DNA of 64,000 nt from CAZOZZ01 sp965262425 (GTDB taxonomy: Bacteria; Acidobacteriota; Terriglobia; 20CM-2-55-15): assembly GCA_965262425.1 (NCBI GenBank), contig OZ253536.1, forward strand, positions 3,596,001 through 3,660,000, in the 5' to 3' direction. Below the pieces are notes generated by a model. It was not told the DNA's origin, made no database searches, and saw only the letters and a list, made by a program, of their open reading frames with translations. Position numbers and translations under genes: made by a program. Positions 53,804 to 62,880 of this stretch are shown piece after piece; positions within the stretch are counted from its first letter, which is position 1, and the number at the start of each line of letters is the position of its first letter.

Positions 53804-55348
53804 TTAAATTCTCAGTCTGCGCTGGTGAGTGCTGGGAATCTTCAAGTCTTCCCGATACTTGGTGACGCTGCGGCGAGTGACCGAAATGCCGTCCTCTTCG
53901 AGTAGCGCCGCGACTTTGTCGTCGGTCAAGGGCTTGCGCGGGTCTTCGTTCTGAATCAGTCGTTTGACCTTCAGCTTGACGAGCGTGAGGGACGTCTTGT
54001 GGCCATTCGGACCGTTAACTGCTTCCGAGAAGAAGAACCGCAGTTCATGGACTCCCTGAGGGGTGTGAGCAAACTTGTTCGCAACCGCCCGACTCACAGT
54101 TGAGGGGTGGACTCCAACCTCTTCGGCGACGTCCTTGATCATCATGGGTTTGAGCTCATCCATCCCGATGTCGAGGAACCCTGCCTGTCTGCGGACAATC
54201 ACCTCGCACACCTTGACGATAATGTTCTTACGCTGCTCGATGTTCTTCAGGAGCTGGACCGCGGACTTGAAACAATCCTTGACGTAATTGCGAACCTCTT
54301 TGGTGGCGGCGCCCTTCTCGACCATTTTTCTGTATGTCTGACTCAGCCGGAGCTGCGGAACTTCGTCTTCGTTCGAAACCACCGTGTGAATGTCGCCAAC
54401 CTTTACGAAGAACACGTCGGGCTCTATTGTTCGAGCTTCGAGCTTGTTGTACTTCTGACCCGGCCTGGGATCCAGGCTCTTGATGAGCTCGATTGCCGCC
54501 AGAACGTCCGGAAGCGTCCGCTTGAGGGCCTTGGCGATTTCTTTGTACTGCCTGTTCTGGAGCTTTCGCAGATGATCAATCACGATTTCCATCGCGACCG
54601 GGTTGTCATCTTCGAAAAGTGCGAGCTGGATCAGAAGACATTCGCGCAGATCGCGGGCCGCAACACCCGGCGGATCGAAGCTCTGAGCTGCCAGAAGCGC
54701 CTTTTCAACGTCCCCGATGGCGTGCCCGCCCGAAGCTGCGATTTCCTCCAGGGTCACGGGAACCTCACGATCCTTCTCGTCGACGGCAGCCAGGAAGCCG
54801 TCCTCATTGAGGTTTCCGATGATCGACTCACAAGCCAACCGTACGGCGGGTTCCAGGTTTACCAGTCCCATCTGCCATTCGAGGTGGTCCGTCAAAGTAG
54901 ACGGCCTCGACAGAAAGTTCTCGAAGGAAGGCCTCTCGAACACCTCTGTCTCACGCGGACGCGAGGCGCCGTCCTGTAGATAATTCTCAAACTCCTGGAG
55001 GTCGAAATCTCGGTCATCTTCAGCCGGAGACTCGGGTTCCGGTTTCTCCGCGGTCGGTTCCGCGTTCTGCTCCTTCTGATTCAGGGACTCGTACTTCTCG
55101 TCGATAGAATCCAGTGCCGCTGTTTCCGAAGCCCCTTCCTGGTCCTGCTTTGCCGCGGCGCCCTCATCGGTGACTTCAAGTATCTCGGTGGCTTCTTCGA
55201 GAACGGGATTCTGGACGAGCTCTTCAGAAATCATGTCCACAAGCTCGAGCTTGTTCAGCGCCAGCAAGCTCACCATCTGGACAAGCCCGGGCGTCAGTTT
55301 CAAGGTCTGAGTGGGCTTCAGGACAAGTCGATGCTCAAGATACGCCAT
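53804..55348 (-). CDS. rpoN: RNA polymerase sigma-54 factor
   Basis: 514 residues. Region I activator-binding Gln/Leu-rich N terminus (RLVLKPTQTLKLTPGLVQMV), an acidic region II (about 70-125), the core-binding domain, a helix-turn-helix (VAEEVGVHPSTVSRAVANKF) and the RpoN box TRRSVTKYREDLKIPST near the C terminus. It directs transcription from -24/-12 promoters with enhancer-binding activators. Sixteen bases after lptB. Confidence 0.97.
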   Translation of the reverse strand: MAYLEHRLVLKPTQTLKLTPGLVQMVSLLALNKLELVDMISEELVQNPVLEEATEILEVTDEGAAAKQDQEGASETAALDSIDEKYESLNQKEQNAEPTAEKPEPESPAEDDRDFDLQEFENYLQDGASRPRETEVFERPSFENFLSRPSTLTDHLEWQMGLVNLEPAVRLACESIIGNLNEDGFLAAVDEKDREVPVTLEEIAASGGHAIGDVEKALLAAQSFDPPGVAARDLRECLLIQLALFEDDNPVAMEIVIDHLRKLQNRQYKEIAKALKRTLPDVLAAIELIKSLDPRPGQKYNKLEARTIEPDVFFVKVGDIHTVVSNEDEVPQLRLSQTYRKMVEKGAATKEVRNYVKDCFKSAVQLLKNIEQRKNIIVKVCEVIVRRQAGFLDIGMDELKPMMIKDVAEEVGVHPSTVSRAVANKFAHTPQGVHELRFFFSEAVNGPNGHKTSLTLVKLKVKRLIQNEDPRKPLTDDKVAALLEEDGISVTRRSVTKYREDLKIPSTHQRRLRI

Positions 55349-55364
55349 AATCTACCTGCTATGC

Positions 55365-56090
55365 TTAATTTAGACTAAAATGCTCGCCAAGATAAACCCT
55401 TTTGACTTCCGCGTCGTTGCCGAGTTCGTGAGGTGTGCCGGACCTGAAGATCACTCCCTGATTGATTATGTACGCGCGGTCCGTAACCTGTAGAGTCTCC
55501 CGGACGTTGTGGTCGGTTATCAGGACACCGATTCGCTTGGACTTCAAATGCTGGATTATCTTCTGAATTTCCAGGACGGTAATCGGATCAATTCCGGAAA
55601 ACGGCTCGTCGAGAAGGATGAATTTGGGTGAGATTACCAGCGAGCGTGCAATCTCGACCCGGCGACGCTCCCCGCCCGACAACGTGTCGGCCAGACTCTT
55701 TCGAACGTGGCCGATACCGAACTCGTCGATCAGGCTCTCCAGTCGGTCACGACGCTCCTTCCGGGACAAGGGCAGGGTTTCGAGGATCGCCATGATGTTG
55801 GCCTCGACCGTCAATTTGCGAAAGACTGAAGGTTCCTGGGGTAGATAGCTGATGCCATTTCGCGCCCGCAGGTACATCGGGAGATCGGTAATGTCGTTGT
55901 CAGCCAGCCGAACCGACCCGGAGTCAGGCTGCGTCAACCCCACGATGATGTAAAACGTCGTCGTCTTGCCGGCTCCGTTCGGACCGAGCAAACCCACGAC
56001 TTCACCCTGTGCGACGCTCAGATCGACATCGGAAACGACAGTTCGACTCTTGTAGGTCTTACGGACCCCAACGGTTTCCAAGACAGCCAT
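55365..56090 (-). CDS. lptB: LPS export ABC transporter ATPase LptB
   Basis: 241 residues. Walker A GLLGPNGAGKTTTFYII, signature LSGGERRRVEIARSL, Walker B FILLDEPFSGIDPITV, and the LptB-typical ISYLPQEPSVFRKLTVEANI. Powers lipopolysaccharide extraction from the inner membrane with LptF/LptG (not in this window). Thirty bases after the lptC/A-like gene. Confidence 0.95.
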   Translation of the reverse strand: MAVLETVGVRKTYKSRTVVSDVDLSVAQGEVVGLLGPNGAGKTTTFYIIVGLTQPDSGSVRLADNDITDLPMYLRARNGISYLPQEPSVFRKLTVEANIMAILETLPLSRKERRDRLESLIDEFGIGHVRKSLADTLSGGERRRVEIARSLVISPKFILLDEPFSGIDPITVLEIQKIIQHLKSKRIGVLITDHNVRETLQVTDRAYIINQGVIFRSGTPHELGNDAEVKRVYLGEHFSLN

Positions 56091-56120
56091 GCAAATCCGA
56101 AGGCGGCAGACGGGTCCGTT

Positions 56121-58145
56121 TCATTGACGCTCTTGGCGCACAAAACGCCTCGACACGACACGGCTTCCATCTTCACCAACAACGACAATGCCGTTGTCTT
56201 CTATGTTTAATACCAGTTTGCGGCCGGAGACGGATCCGGCATCCACATCAGAAATTTCGGCGTCTCGACCGTGTAGCGTGATGGTTCCTTCGCTCCGGCT
56301 GTAGACCGCTTCATCGGCGACCCCGGAAAAGCCTGTTCCTCGGACGATCACCTCATTCCTGGCGACGACGCGGCTGGGAGAACCCTCATCGAGAGTCAAG
56401 GTCAGATCACCGGCATCCAATTCGGCATCGTCGGACCGGACCCGTACATGGCCCGCATAGTGGGCGACGCCGGTCGCATCCTCAAACTCGAGGCGGTCGG
56501 AAGACACGCGGACGTCGTCCATCGTCGAATCGAGTCCACCGACGGCAACGAAACGCTGTTGATCCGGAAAAATCTCAATTGTTTGTGCCTTGACGTGGAT
56601 CCGATCCCGCCACAACTCCGAGCCATCGGAATAGACAACCTTGTCCTCGCTTCCATCGGCGCGACCGCCGACGATCAGAATCGGGTTCGCCTGGTCGAGC
56701 GACACGGTCTTAACATCGCCGATGGCGCTGAACGAGCCGGTTTTCTGATCCAGAACGATCCGTGACGCCTCGATTCGCAGGCGCCGATCCGAAACAACAG
56801 GGTGTCCTACCAGCAGGATCCGCGTTCCGGAATCTTGAAGCTCGGCGCGGTCTGTAGTCCCGCTTTGATCTCCCCGTGTGAACCGGACATTCCCGGTCTG
56901 AACCAACCCCAGAAGTTGTTTGGTCTCGGGATCAAAAGTAGCCTGGGTTCTGTCTCCCGTCGAAGAACCCGATTCAGTCTGGAGGAAGGCGGGATCGTCG
57001 GTGTGGAACCGAACGAGAGCATCGCGTTCAATTACGAAGTTGCTGCCTTCGGCGCGGGCGTTCCCAATCTGAAGGAAGGATTCCTCGCCCGTGGTGGTCC
57101 TGGAACCGGACAGCTCATGCCGGATCCTTTCGGACCGGAGTTCCTGATCGGGACCAAAAACCATTCGCCCATGACCACGGGTGTCGATGATGCGGACCTG
57201 GCCCAGATCATCGAAAATGGCATCGACCTCGTCTCCATAAAGCGATTCCCCAGTGTCACCCGATTCCAGAACCACGGCCTGGCGGGCCACAACTTCCCGA
57301 ACAAGGCCGGAAGCCCCCAGTTCTACCTGCAACCATTGCGTTCGGAGGGTCCATGGATTCTCCGGATCCACCGATTGAGCCTGGACGTCTCCACGGATTG
57401 CGATTGAAGTTGGACGCAACGATTGCGGCTCCATCTCGAATCGACCATCCTCACCGTGCACCGCACCGACGGCGGCCGAAACGTCAACCCCACCGGCCAC
57501 CTCAACCCAGTTCTCTTGCTGGTGAAATCTGGCTATCGATGTTCGAAGTACCATGCCGCCATCGAGCCTGATGTTCACGCCACCGTCCAGGGTGACGATG
57601 CCCTCGCGCATTTCGAAGCTCAACCTGTCGGCTCGCCCCTCGAACTCGCCGGGACGGCTCAGGGTCACCGTGTCGATAGACTCGATGGTGCGGCCACGAT
57701 CGTTATAGGTAAGCGCCGAGGTTCTTCCGATGGTGCTCCGGCCGAGTTGGACTTCGACGTTTCCGTCAAAACGAATGTCGCCCGTTTCTCGATCGTAGCC
57801 GCATCGATCGCTGCTGATCCGGCGCTCGGGTTGATCACCCGCCTCCCAAAAAAAAATAACGGTCACATCCTCAAGCAGGTTCTTGCCGTCCGTGAATCCC
57901 AGGTTCGTCCGCGCTTCGATGGTAAAGACCGTCCGCTCCCCTTCAACACGCGACAACTTGAACCCTTCGGTAAGAGCCGCGATGTTCTCGACCAGTTCCG
58001 GCAACGGCTCCTCGAAGATCACTTCATTCGGCGGCCGGCTCCAGTAGTTCCAGGCCGGTATGGCAACCAACACCAGCACGACGAGAGGAACGACGACCCG
58101 GAGCGCGCGAATGAGGTGGTACATGTACATCTTTTCAAGGCGCAT
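56121..58145 (-). CDS. LptC-LptA-type LPS transport protein, long
   Basis: 674 residues. One N-terminal membrane helix (ALRVVVPLVVLVLVAIPAW) followed by an LptC-like segment (VENIAALTEGFKLSRVEGER), then a long series of beta-strand repeats of the OstA/LptA kind (for example GNVEVQLGRSTIGRTSALTY and GHVRVRSDDAELDAGDLTLT). It thus combines LptC with several LptA units, which could span the periplasm as one chain. ATG 58145 is preferred; in-frame ATGs at 58175 and 58130 are alternatives and none has a strong ribosome site. Position next to lptB supports the role. Confidence 0.82.
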   Translation of the reverse strand: MRLEKMYMYHLIRALRVVVPLVVLVLVAIPAWNYWSRPPNEVIFEEPLPELVENIAALTEGFKLSRVEGERTVFTIEARTNLGFTDGKNLLEDVTVIFFWEAGDQPERRISSDRCGYDRETGDIRFDGNVEVQLGRSTIGRTSALTYNDRGRTIESIDTVTLSRPGEFEGRADRLSFEMREGIVTLDGGVNIRLDGGMVLRTSIARFHQQENWVEVAGGVDVSAAVGAVHGEDGRFEMEPQSLRPTSIAIRGDVQAQSVDPENPWTLRTQWLQVELGASGLVREVVARQAVVLESGDTGESLYGDEVDAIFDDLGQVRIIDTRGHGRMVFGPDQELRSERIRHELSGSRTTTGEESFLQIGNARAEGSNFVIERDALVRFHTDDPAFLQTESGSSTGDRTQATFDPETKQLLGLVQTGNVRFTRGDQSGTTDRAELQDSGTRILLVGHPVVSDRRLRIEASRIVLDQKTGSFSAIGDVKTVSLDQANPILIVGGRADGSEDKVVYSDGSELWRDRIHVKAQTIEIFPDQQRFVAVGGLDSTMDDVRVSSDRLEFEDATGVAHYAGHVRVRSDDAELDAGDLTLTLDEGSPSRVVARNEVIVRGTGFSGVADEAVYSRSEGTITLHGRDAEISDVDAGSVSGRKLVLNIEDNGIVVVGEDGSRVVSRRFVRQERQ

Positions 58146-58194
58146 CTTTTTGATTTTAGCATGGTTAACATGCATTAGCCGTGGGACGTCCTCG

Positions 58195-58366
58195 ACCGAA
58201 AGACGCAGAGGCGCAGAGACGCAGAGAAATTCTTTCTGCGTGTCCACGTGGGTCTCCGAGGGCTCACAAGTCTCCCGGGTCCCATGGGCGTCGGTGCAAG
58301 CGGTTCGGAGTTCCGAGAACAGAATCACTCTTTTCTCTCTGCGTCTCTGCGTCTTTGCGTCGAAAA
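58195..58366. repeat. Intergenic inverted repeat, GACGCAGAGGCGCAGAG type
   Basis: Left arm AAAGACGCAGAGGCGCAGAG and right arm CTCTGCGTCTCTGCGTCTTT are complementary; each arm is itself a 7-9 base tandem (CGCAGAG). Lies between the divergent lptC/A-like gene and the cox operon. Confidence 0.8.
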
Positions 58367-58401
58367 ATTCGTGGCTAGGAGCCGGCGCGTGGAGAAGTGG
58401 G

Positions 58402-58431
58402 TTGTCTTCTGTTCTTTTTTTGAAGGATAAT
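58402..58431 (+). promoter_or_regulatory. Possible sigma-70 promoter of the cox-type operon
   Basis: TTGTCT (58402-58407) and GATAAT (58426-58431) are 18 bases apart, about 37 bases before the first ATG of the operon. Read by eye. Confidence 0.35.
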
Positions 58432-58467
58432 CTCGGCCTCTACGAACAAGCACAAGGAGTTGCGCTT

Positions 58468-58962
58468 ATGAAGCATCGTATAAGCATATCGATTAACGGG
58501 ACGAGCCATCATGAGGAAGTCGAACCGAGGCTGCTTCTAACGCACTTCATCCGCGACCTCGCAGGTCTGACCGGCACGCATGTGGGTTGCGAAACCAGCA
58601 TCTGTGGCGCCTGCACCGTGCTGGTAGATGGAGTCGCCGTGAAGTCTTGCACGATGTTCGCGGCTCAAGCCGATGGCGCCGAAATTGTCACGATCGAGGG
58701 CATGGCGAAAGACGGGCAACTGCATCCTCTGCAGGAGAGTTTCTGGGAAAAGCACGGCTTGCAGTGCGGTTACTGCACCCCGGGCATGATCATGTGCAGT
58801 CACCAGCTGCTGGCAACGAACTCCACACCCAGTGAGCAAGAGATTCGGGCCGGGCTCGACGGGAACCTCTGTCGCTGTACCGGGTACCAGAACATCGTCC
58901 GGGCCGTGGCAGACGCTGCTGAAAAGATGCGCGACAGATCTCCGGCAGCCATCGGGTCGTAA
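58468..58962 (+). CDS. coxS: Molybdenum hydroxylase 2Fe-2S subunit (CoxS type)
   Basis: 164 residues. The N-terminal plant-type 2Fe-2S cluster has GCETSICGACTVLVDG plus a fourth Cys in KSCTMF; the C-terminal cluster has QCGYCTPGMIM and NLCRCTGYQNIV. It passes electrons from the molybdopterin centre to FAD. AAGGAG precedes ATG 58468. First gene of a four-gene operon. Confidence 0.95.
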   Translation: MKHRISISINGTSHHEEVEPRLLLTHFIRDLAGLTGTHVGCETSICGACTVLVDGVAVKSCTMFAAQADGAEIVTIEGMAKDGQLHPLQESFWEKHGLQCGYCTPGMIMCSHQLLATNSTPSEQEIRAGLDGNLCRCTGYQNIVRAVADAAEKMRDRSPAAIGS

Positions 58963-59011
58963 TGCGCACTCGCTCGAAAAAGACACGCAACCTTCAGAGA
59001 GGAAGGATCAC

Positions 59012-61336
59012 ATGACGAATCGCTTCATCGGTCAAGGAGTCAAGAGAAAGGAAGATCCGAGACTGGTTTCGGGTACTTCCACATACGTCGATGACATCGT
59101 TCTGCCGGGAATGCTTTACCTGACCGTCGTCCGAAGCATTCACGCGCACGCCCGGATCAAGAACATCGACGTTACACGCGCCAAAGGGATGGCCGGTGTC
59201 CATGCTGTCCTCACGGGTGAGGACACTAAAACTTTGGGTTCGGTTCCCTGCGCCGGCCAATTGCCGGATCTCAAGATTCCCGCCCACCCCCCTCTGGCCC
59301 GCGGCAAGGTACGGTTCGTTGGAGAGCCTGTCGCGATCGTCGTCGCAGCCGACAGGTACGTTGGAGCCGACGCGGCGGAAGAAGTCGATGTGGAATACGA
59401 ACCGCTGGAAGCGGTGGTCGATCCTGAGAAGGCGATTGAGCCCGGGGCAAGCGTTCTGCATGAAGAGTGGGACGACAACGTCGCCTTCCGTTGGGGTTTT
59501 GAAAATGGGGACACGGAAGAAGCGTTCGAGAAGGCCGAACATGTCACAAAACATCGGCTCATCAATCAGCGGCTGGCCCCGATATCAATGGAGACACGAG
59601 GAGTCGTTGCCAACGTTCAGATGCCCGACGAGGAACTCGTTGTCTGGTCCTCCACTCAGATTCCACACCTGCTGAAGACCCAGGTTGCCGTGATGCTGGG
59701 AATCCCGGAAAACAAAACACGCGTCATTACTCCTGAAGTGGGTGGGGGATTCGGCAGCAAGCTGAACGTTTACGCCGAAGAGGGGCTGGTCGCCTACGCC
59801 GCCCGGCTGCTTGGAAAACCGGTGAAGTGGATCGAATCCCGACGAGAGAATCTTGCCGCAACGATCCATGGGAGAGACCAGATTCAGGACGTCGAACTGG
59901 CTCTCAAGAAAGACGGGACGATTCTTGGAATGCGCCTGCACGTGGTTGCCGATCTGGGAGCGTACCACCAACTGCTGACACCGATCATACCGACGCTCAC
60001 GGCATTGCTCGCTCCGGGCGCCTACGGCACACCGGCGTTTAAGGTCGACATGGTCGGTGTCTTCACCAACAAGATGTCCACCGACGCTTATCGTGGCGCC
60101 GGGCGTCCCGAATCGACTTACCTGATCGAACGCATCATGGACATCGCGGCCGGGGAGTTAGGCCTGGACCCTGTGGAAATCCGCAGGCGGAACTTTCCCG
60201 ACCCCGACCAGTTCCCCTTCCAGACCTCCGGAGGTGTGGTCTATGACAGCGCGAACTATCAGAAAGCGATGGAACGTGCGCTGGAAATGGCCGACTACGA
60301 GGGACTCCGCAAGAAACAGGCCGAACTGCGCAAGCAGGGTCAGTACATGGGCATCGGCATTTCGTCCTATGTCGAGATATGCGCGATGGGGCCATCCACC
60401 GCCATGCCGTCCGGGGGATGGGAAAGCGGAACAGTACGTATCGAACCCACAGGGAAAGTGACCGTCTTGACCGGTGCGTCACCTCACGGGCAGGGGCAGG
60501 AAACATCGTTCGCCCAGATCGCGGCCGACGAGTTGGGCCTCGAAATGTCCGACATCGTCGTGCTGCACGGCGATACCGCCCGAATCCCATACGGCATCGG
60601 CACCTTCGGTAGCCGCGGAACCGCCGTGGGTGGAACGGCCATGTATCTGGCGATCCAGGACCTCAAAGAAAAGATGAAAAAGATCGCGGCCCATGTTCTC
60701 GAATCCGAGCCCGGGAAGATCGAGTTCGGTGTGGGCACACTCAGTGTCGCCGGCGATGAAGACACGTCGATCAGCTTCAACGATGTTGTCACCGAAGCCT
60801 ACGTGGCCCGGAACATTCCACAGGGCGTGGAGCCGGGTCTGGAGGCCACACGTTTCTTCGAACCGTCGAATTTCACGTTCCCCTTCGGAACCCATATCTG
60901 TACGGTCGACATCGATGGAGAGACGGGGGAAATTCGTCTCACGCGATATATCGCGGTGGATGACTGCGGCAACGTCATCAATCCGCTTCTGGTCGAGGGA
61001 CAACTTCACGGAGGCATCGTCCAGGGTGTGGCGCAGGCGCTCCATGAGGAAGTCGTGTACGACGAAAACGGTCAACTGGTCACCGGAACCCTGATGGACT
61101 ACGCGATACCGCGGGCGCAGGACTTCCCGATGATCGAGATGGATCGCACCGTCACGCCATCTCCGGTGAACCCCCTGGGAGTCAAAGGGGTAGGCGAAGC
61201 CGGAACGATCGGTTCGACCCCTTGTGTCGTCAACGCGGTCGTCGACGCGCTGGCTCCGTTCGGAGTCAAGGACATCAAAATGCCGCTGCGTTCGGAAAAA
61301 ATCTGGAGAATCCTCAAAGGAGGTAGCCCGTCATGA
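59012..61336 (+). CDS. Molybdenum hydroxylase large subunit (CoxL form II type)
   Basis: 774 residues, the molybdopterin-cytosine-dinucleotide subunit of the xanthine dehydrogenase/CO dehydrogenase family. ATG 59012 follows GAGGAAGGA. Motifs: GGGFGSKLNVYAEEGLVA, active loop TDAYRGAGRPESTYLIER, QGQETSFAQIAADELG, and C-terminal GVKGVGEAGTIGS with the catalytic Glu. AYRGAGR marks form II rather than true aerobic CO dehydrogenase (AYxCSFR), so the substrate is more likely an aldehyde or N-heterocycle. Confidence 0.94.
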   Translation: MTNRFIGQGVKRKEDPRLVSGTSTYVDDIVLPGMLYLTVVRSIHAHARIKNIDVTRAKGMAGVHAVLTGEDTKTLGSVPCAGQLPDLKIPAHPPLARGKVRFVGEPVAIVVAADRYVGADAAEEVDVEYEPLEAVVDPEKAIEPGASVLHEEWDDNVAFRWGFENGDTEEAFEKAEHVTKHRLINQRLAPISMETRGVVANVQMPDEELVVWSSTQIPHLLKTQVAVMLGIPENKTRVITPEVGGGFGSKLNVYAEEGLVAYAARLLGKPVKWIESRRENLAATIHGRDQIQDVELALKKDGTILGMRLHVVADLGAYHQLLTPIIPTLTALLAPGAYGTPAFKVDMVGVFTNKMSTDAYRGAGRPESTYLIERIMDIAAGELGLDPVEIRRRNFPDPDQFPFQTSGGVVYDSANYQKAMERALEMADYEGLRKKQAELRKQGQYMGIGISSYVEICAMGPSTAMPSGGWESGTVRIEPTGKVTVLTGASPHGQGQETSFAQIAADELGLEMSDIVVLHGDTARIPYGIGTFGSRGTAVGGTAMYLAIQDLKEKMKKIAAHVLESEPGKIEFGVGTLSVAGDEDTSISFNDVVTEAYVARNIPQGVEPGLEATRFFEPSNFTFPFGTHICTVDIDGETGEIRLTRYIAVDDCGNVINPLLVEGQLHGGIVQGVAQALHEEVVYDENGQLVTGTLMDYAIPRAQDFPMIEMDRTVTPSPVNPLGVKGVGEAGTIGSTPCVVNAVVDALAPFGVKDIKMPLRSEKIWRILKGGSPS

Positions 61337-62199
61337 TCCCACGGAACTTCGATTACGTAGCGCCGTCATCACTGTCTGAAGCGATCGGCTTGCTGGAAAA
61401 ACATGGCGAGGACGCGAAAATCCTGGCTGGAGGACACAGCCTGGTTCCGATGATGAAACTGCGCCTGGCTGCCCCGGCCTGGCTGATCGACCTCGGAAAG
61501 ATCTCCGAACTGGATTACATCACGGAAGACAGTGGGACCCTTCGGATAGGATCAATGACCACCCACAGCACGATCGCCTCTTCGGGAACGGTGCGGAGTC
61601 ACTCGGCAGCGCTGGTGGATGCGGCCGAACAGATTGGAGACCTCCAGATTCGCAACAAGGGCACGATCGGAGGGAGCCTGGCCCACGCAGACCCGGCCGC
61701 CGATTACCCCGCAGCCATCCTTGCCACCGAAGCGACGATCGTCGCTGCCGGATCGAAAGGAGACCGGGAAATCGCCGCGGTGGATTTCTTCGTCGAAATG
61801 CTGACAAGCGCTCTCGAGCCGGGTGAAATCCTCCGTGAAATTCGGATACCGATCCACTCGGGAAATAGCGGGAGCGCCTACGTGAAGCTACGACAGATGG
61901 CGTCCGGATTTGCCATCTGCGGCGCGGCGGCCGTCGTCCACCTGGATGCTACCGGCATCGCATCCAGAGTCCGGGTCGGTGTGACCGGGATATCGGGCCA
62001 CGCCTTCAGAGCTTCGGCTACCGAAGGCGCGCTCGAAAATCAAGAAGCCACGCCCGAGGCCATTGCCCTGGCGGCGGATAAAGCCGCCGAGGGCGTAACC
62101 GCAATGGACGACATCCACGCTTCGGCAGACTATCGGATGGATCTGGCTCGGATCTTCGCGGCGCGTGCGATCGGAAAGGCAATCGAACGGGCGGGATGA
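61333..62199 (+). CDS. coxM: Molybdenum hydroxylase FAD subunit (CoxM type)
   Basis: 288 residues. FAD-binding motifs AGGHSLVPMMKLRLA and RNKGTIGGSLAHADPAADYPA are both present. ATGA overlap with the large subunit gene and with the next gene. Takes electrons from the 2Fe-2S subunit to an acceptor. Confidence 0.95.
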   Translation: MIPRNFDYVAPSSLSEAIGLLEKHGEDAKILAGGHSLVPMMKLRLAAPAWLIDLGKISELDYITEDSGTLRIGSMTTHSTIASSGTVRSHSAALVDAAEQIGDLQIRNKGTIGGSLAHADPAADYPAAILATEATIVAAGSKGDREIAAVDFFVEMLTSALEPGEILREIRIPIHSGNSGSAYVKLRQMASGFAICGAAAVVHLDATGIASRVRVGVTGISGHAFRASATEGALENQEATPEAIALAADKAAEGVTAMDDIHASADYRMDLARIFAARAIGKAIERAG

Positions 62200-62645
62200 A
62201 AGTCGACGGCGAATTCACATTTCCGGACGCCACGCCCGAAACAGTTTGGAGCTGGTTGACGGATTCACGTCAAATTTCCACTTGCCTGCCGGGTTGCGAG
62301 GAACTCGAAGAGATCGAGGAAAACCGCTACCGGATGAACCTGCGTGTGGGAATCGGCTCGATCCGGAATTCCTACACGGGCACCATACACATCCACGATC
62401 TCACCCCTCATTCGGAGTACTCGCTCAGTGTAACCGGCACGGGAGGAGGTGGTTTCGTCAAAGGAACAGGAAAGATCCGCCTCGAAGCCCAGGCCACCGC
62501 CACCCGTGTAACCTACACCGGTGATATCGCCATCGGTGGCCGCATCGCCTCCGTCGGCCAGCGATTGGTCAGCGGAGCCACCCGCATGGTCATCGAACAA
62601 TTCTTCAAATGCGTCGCCTCGAAGCTTTCCGACACTTCGGCCTGA
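62196..62645 (+). CDS. coxG: CoxG-like SRPBCC protein
   Basis: 149 residues of the START/SRPBCC fold, CoxG type: VDGEFTFPDATPETVWSWLT, LPGCEELEEIEENRYRM, and GGRIASVGQRLVSGATRMVI. CoxG proteins help mature or anchor the hydroxylase at the membrane. Four-base overlap with the FAD subunit gene. Confidence 0.9.
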   Translation: MKVDGEFTFPDATPETVWSWLTDSRQISTCLPGCEELEEIEENRYRMNLRVGIGSIRNSYTGTIHIHDLTPHSEYSLSVTGTGGGGFVKGTGKIRLEAQATATRVTYTGDIAIGGRIASVGQRLVSGATRMVIEQFFKCVASKLSDTSA

Positions 62646-62686
62646 ACTGTTGCACTTAAAGAAACTTTGAAGTTTCATCACGGGGT

Positions 62687-62819
62687 GTTTTTCACCGCAG
62701 AGGCGCAGAGGCGCAGAGGTTTTTGTGTCGGGACAGGAATAGCTCCAAACCGCAGTCCAGATCAAGCGGAGCGAAAATCCTAATCTTCTCTGCGCCTCTG
62801 CGCCTCTGCGGTGAAAAAA
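62687..62819. repeat. Intergenic inverted repeat, CACCGCAGAGGCGCAGAGG type
   Basis: Left arm TTTCACCGCAGAGGCGCAGA and right arm TCTGCGCCTCTGCGCCTCTG followed by CGGTGAAA are perfectly complementary over about 28 bases. Lies between two convergent genes and may end transcription of both. Confidence 0.85.
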
Positions 62820-62880
62820 TCCTCATCCAATCGCATCTCGCGTTGAACAGACGAATCGTTCCAAAGCCGAAACGGGCCAA

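Noticed and set aside
58374..58400. A lone TAGGAGCC similar to the MITE-II/III tip.
   Set aside because: No complementary end was found within a few hundred bases and the following bases do not match either family; at most an old solo end.
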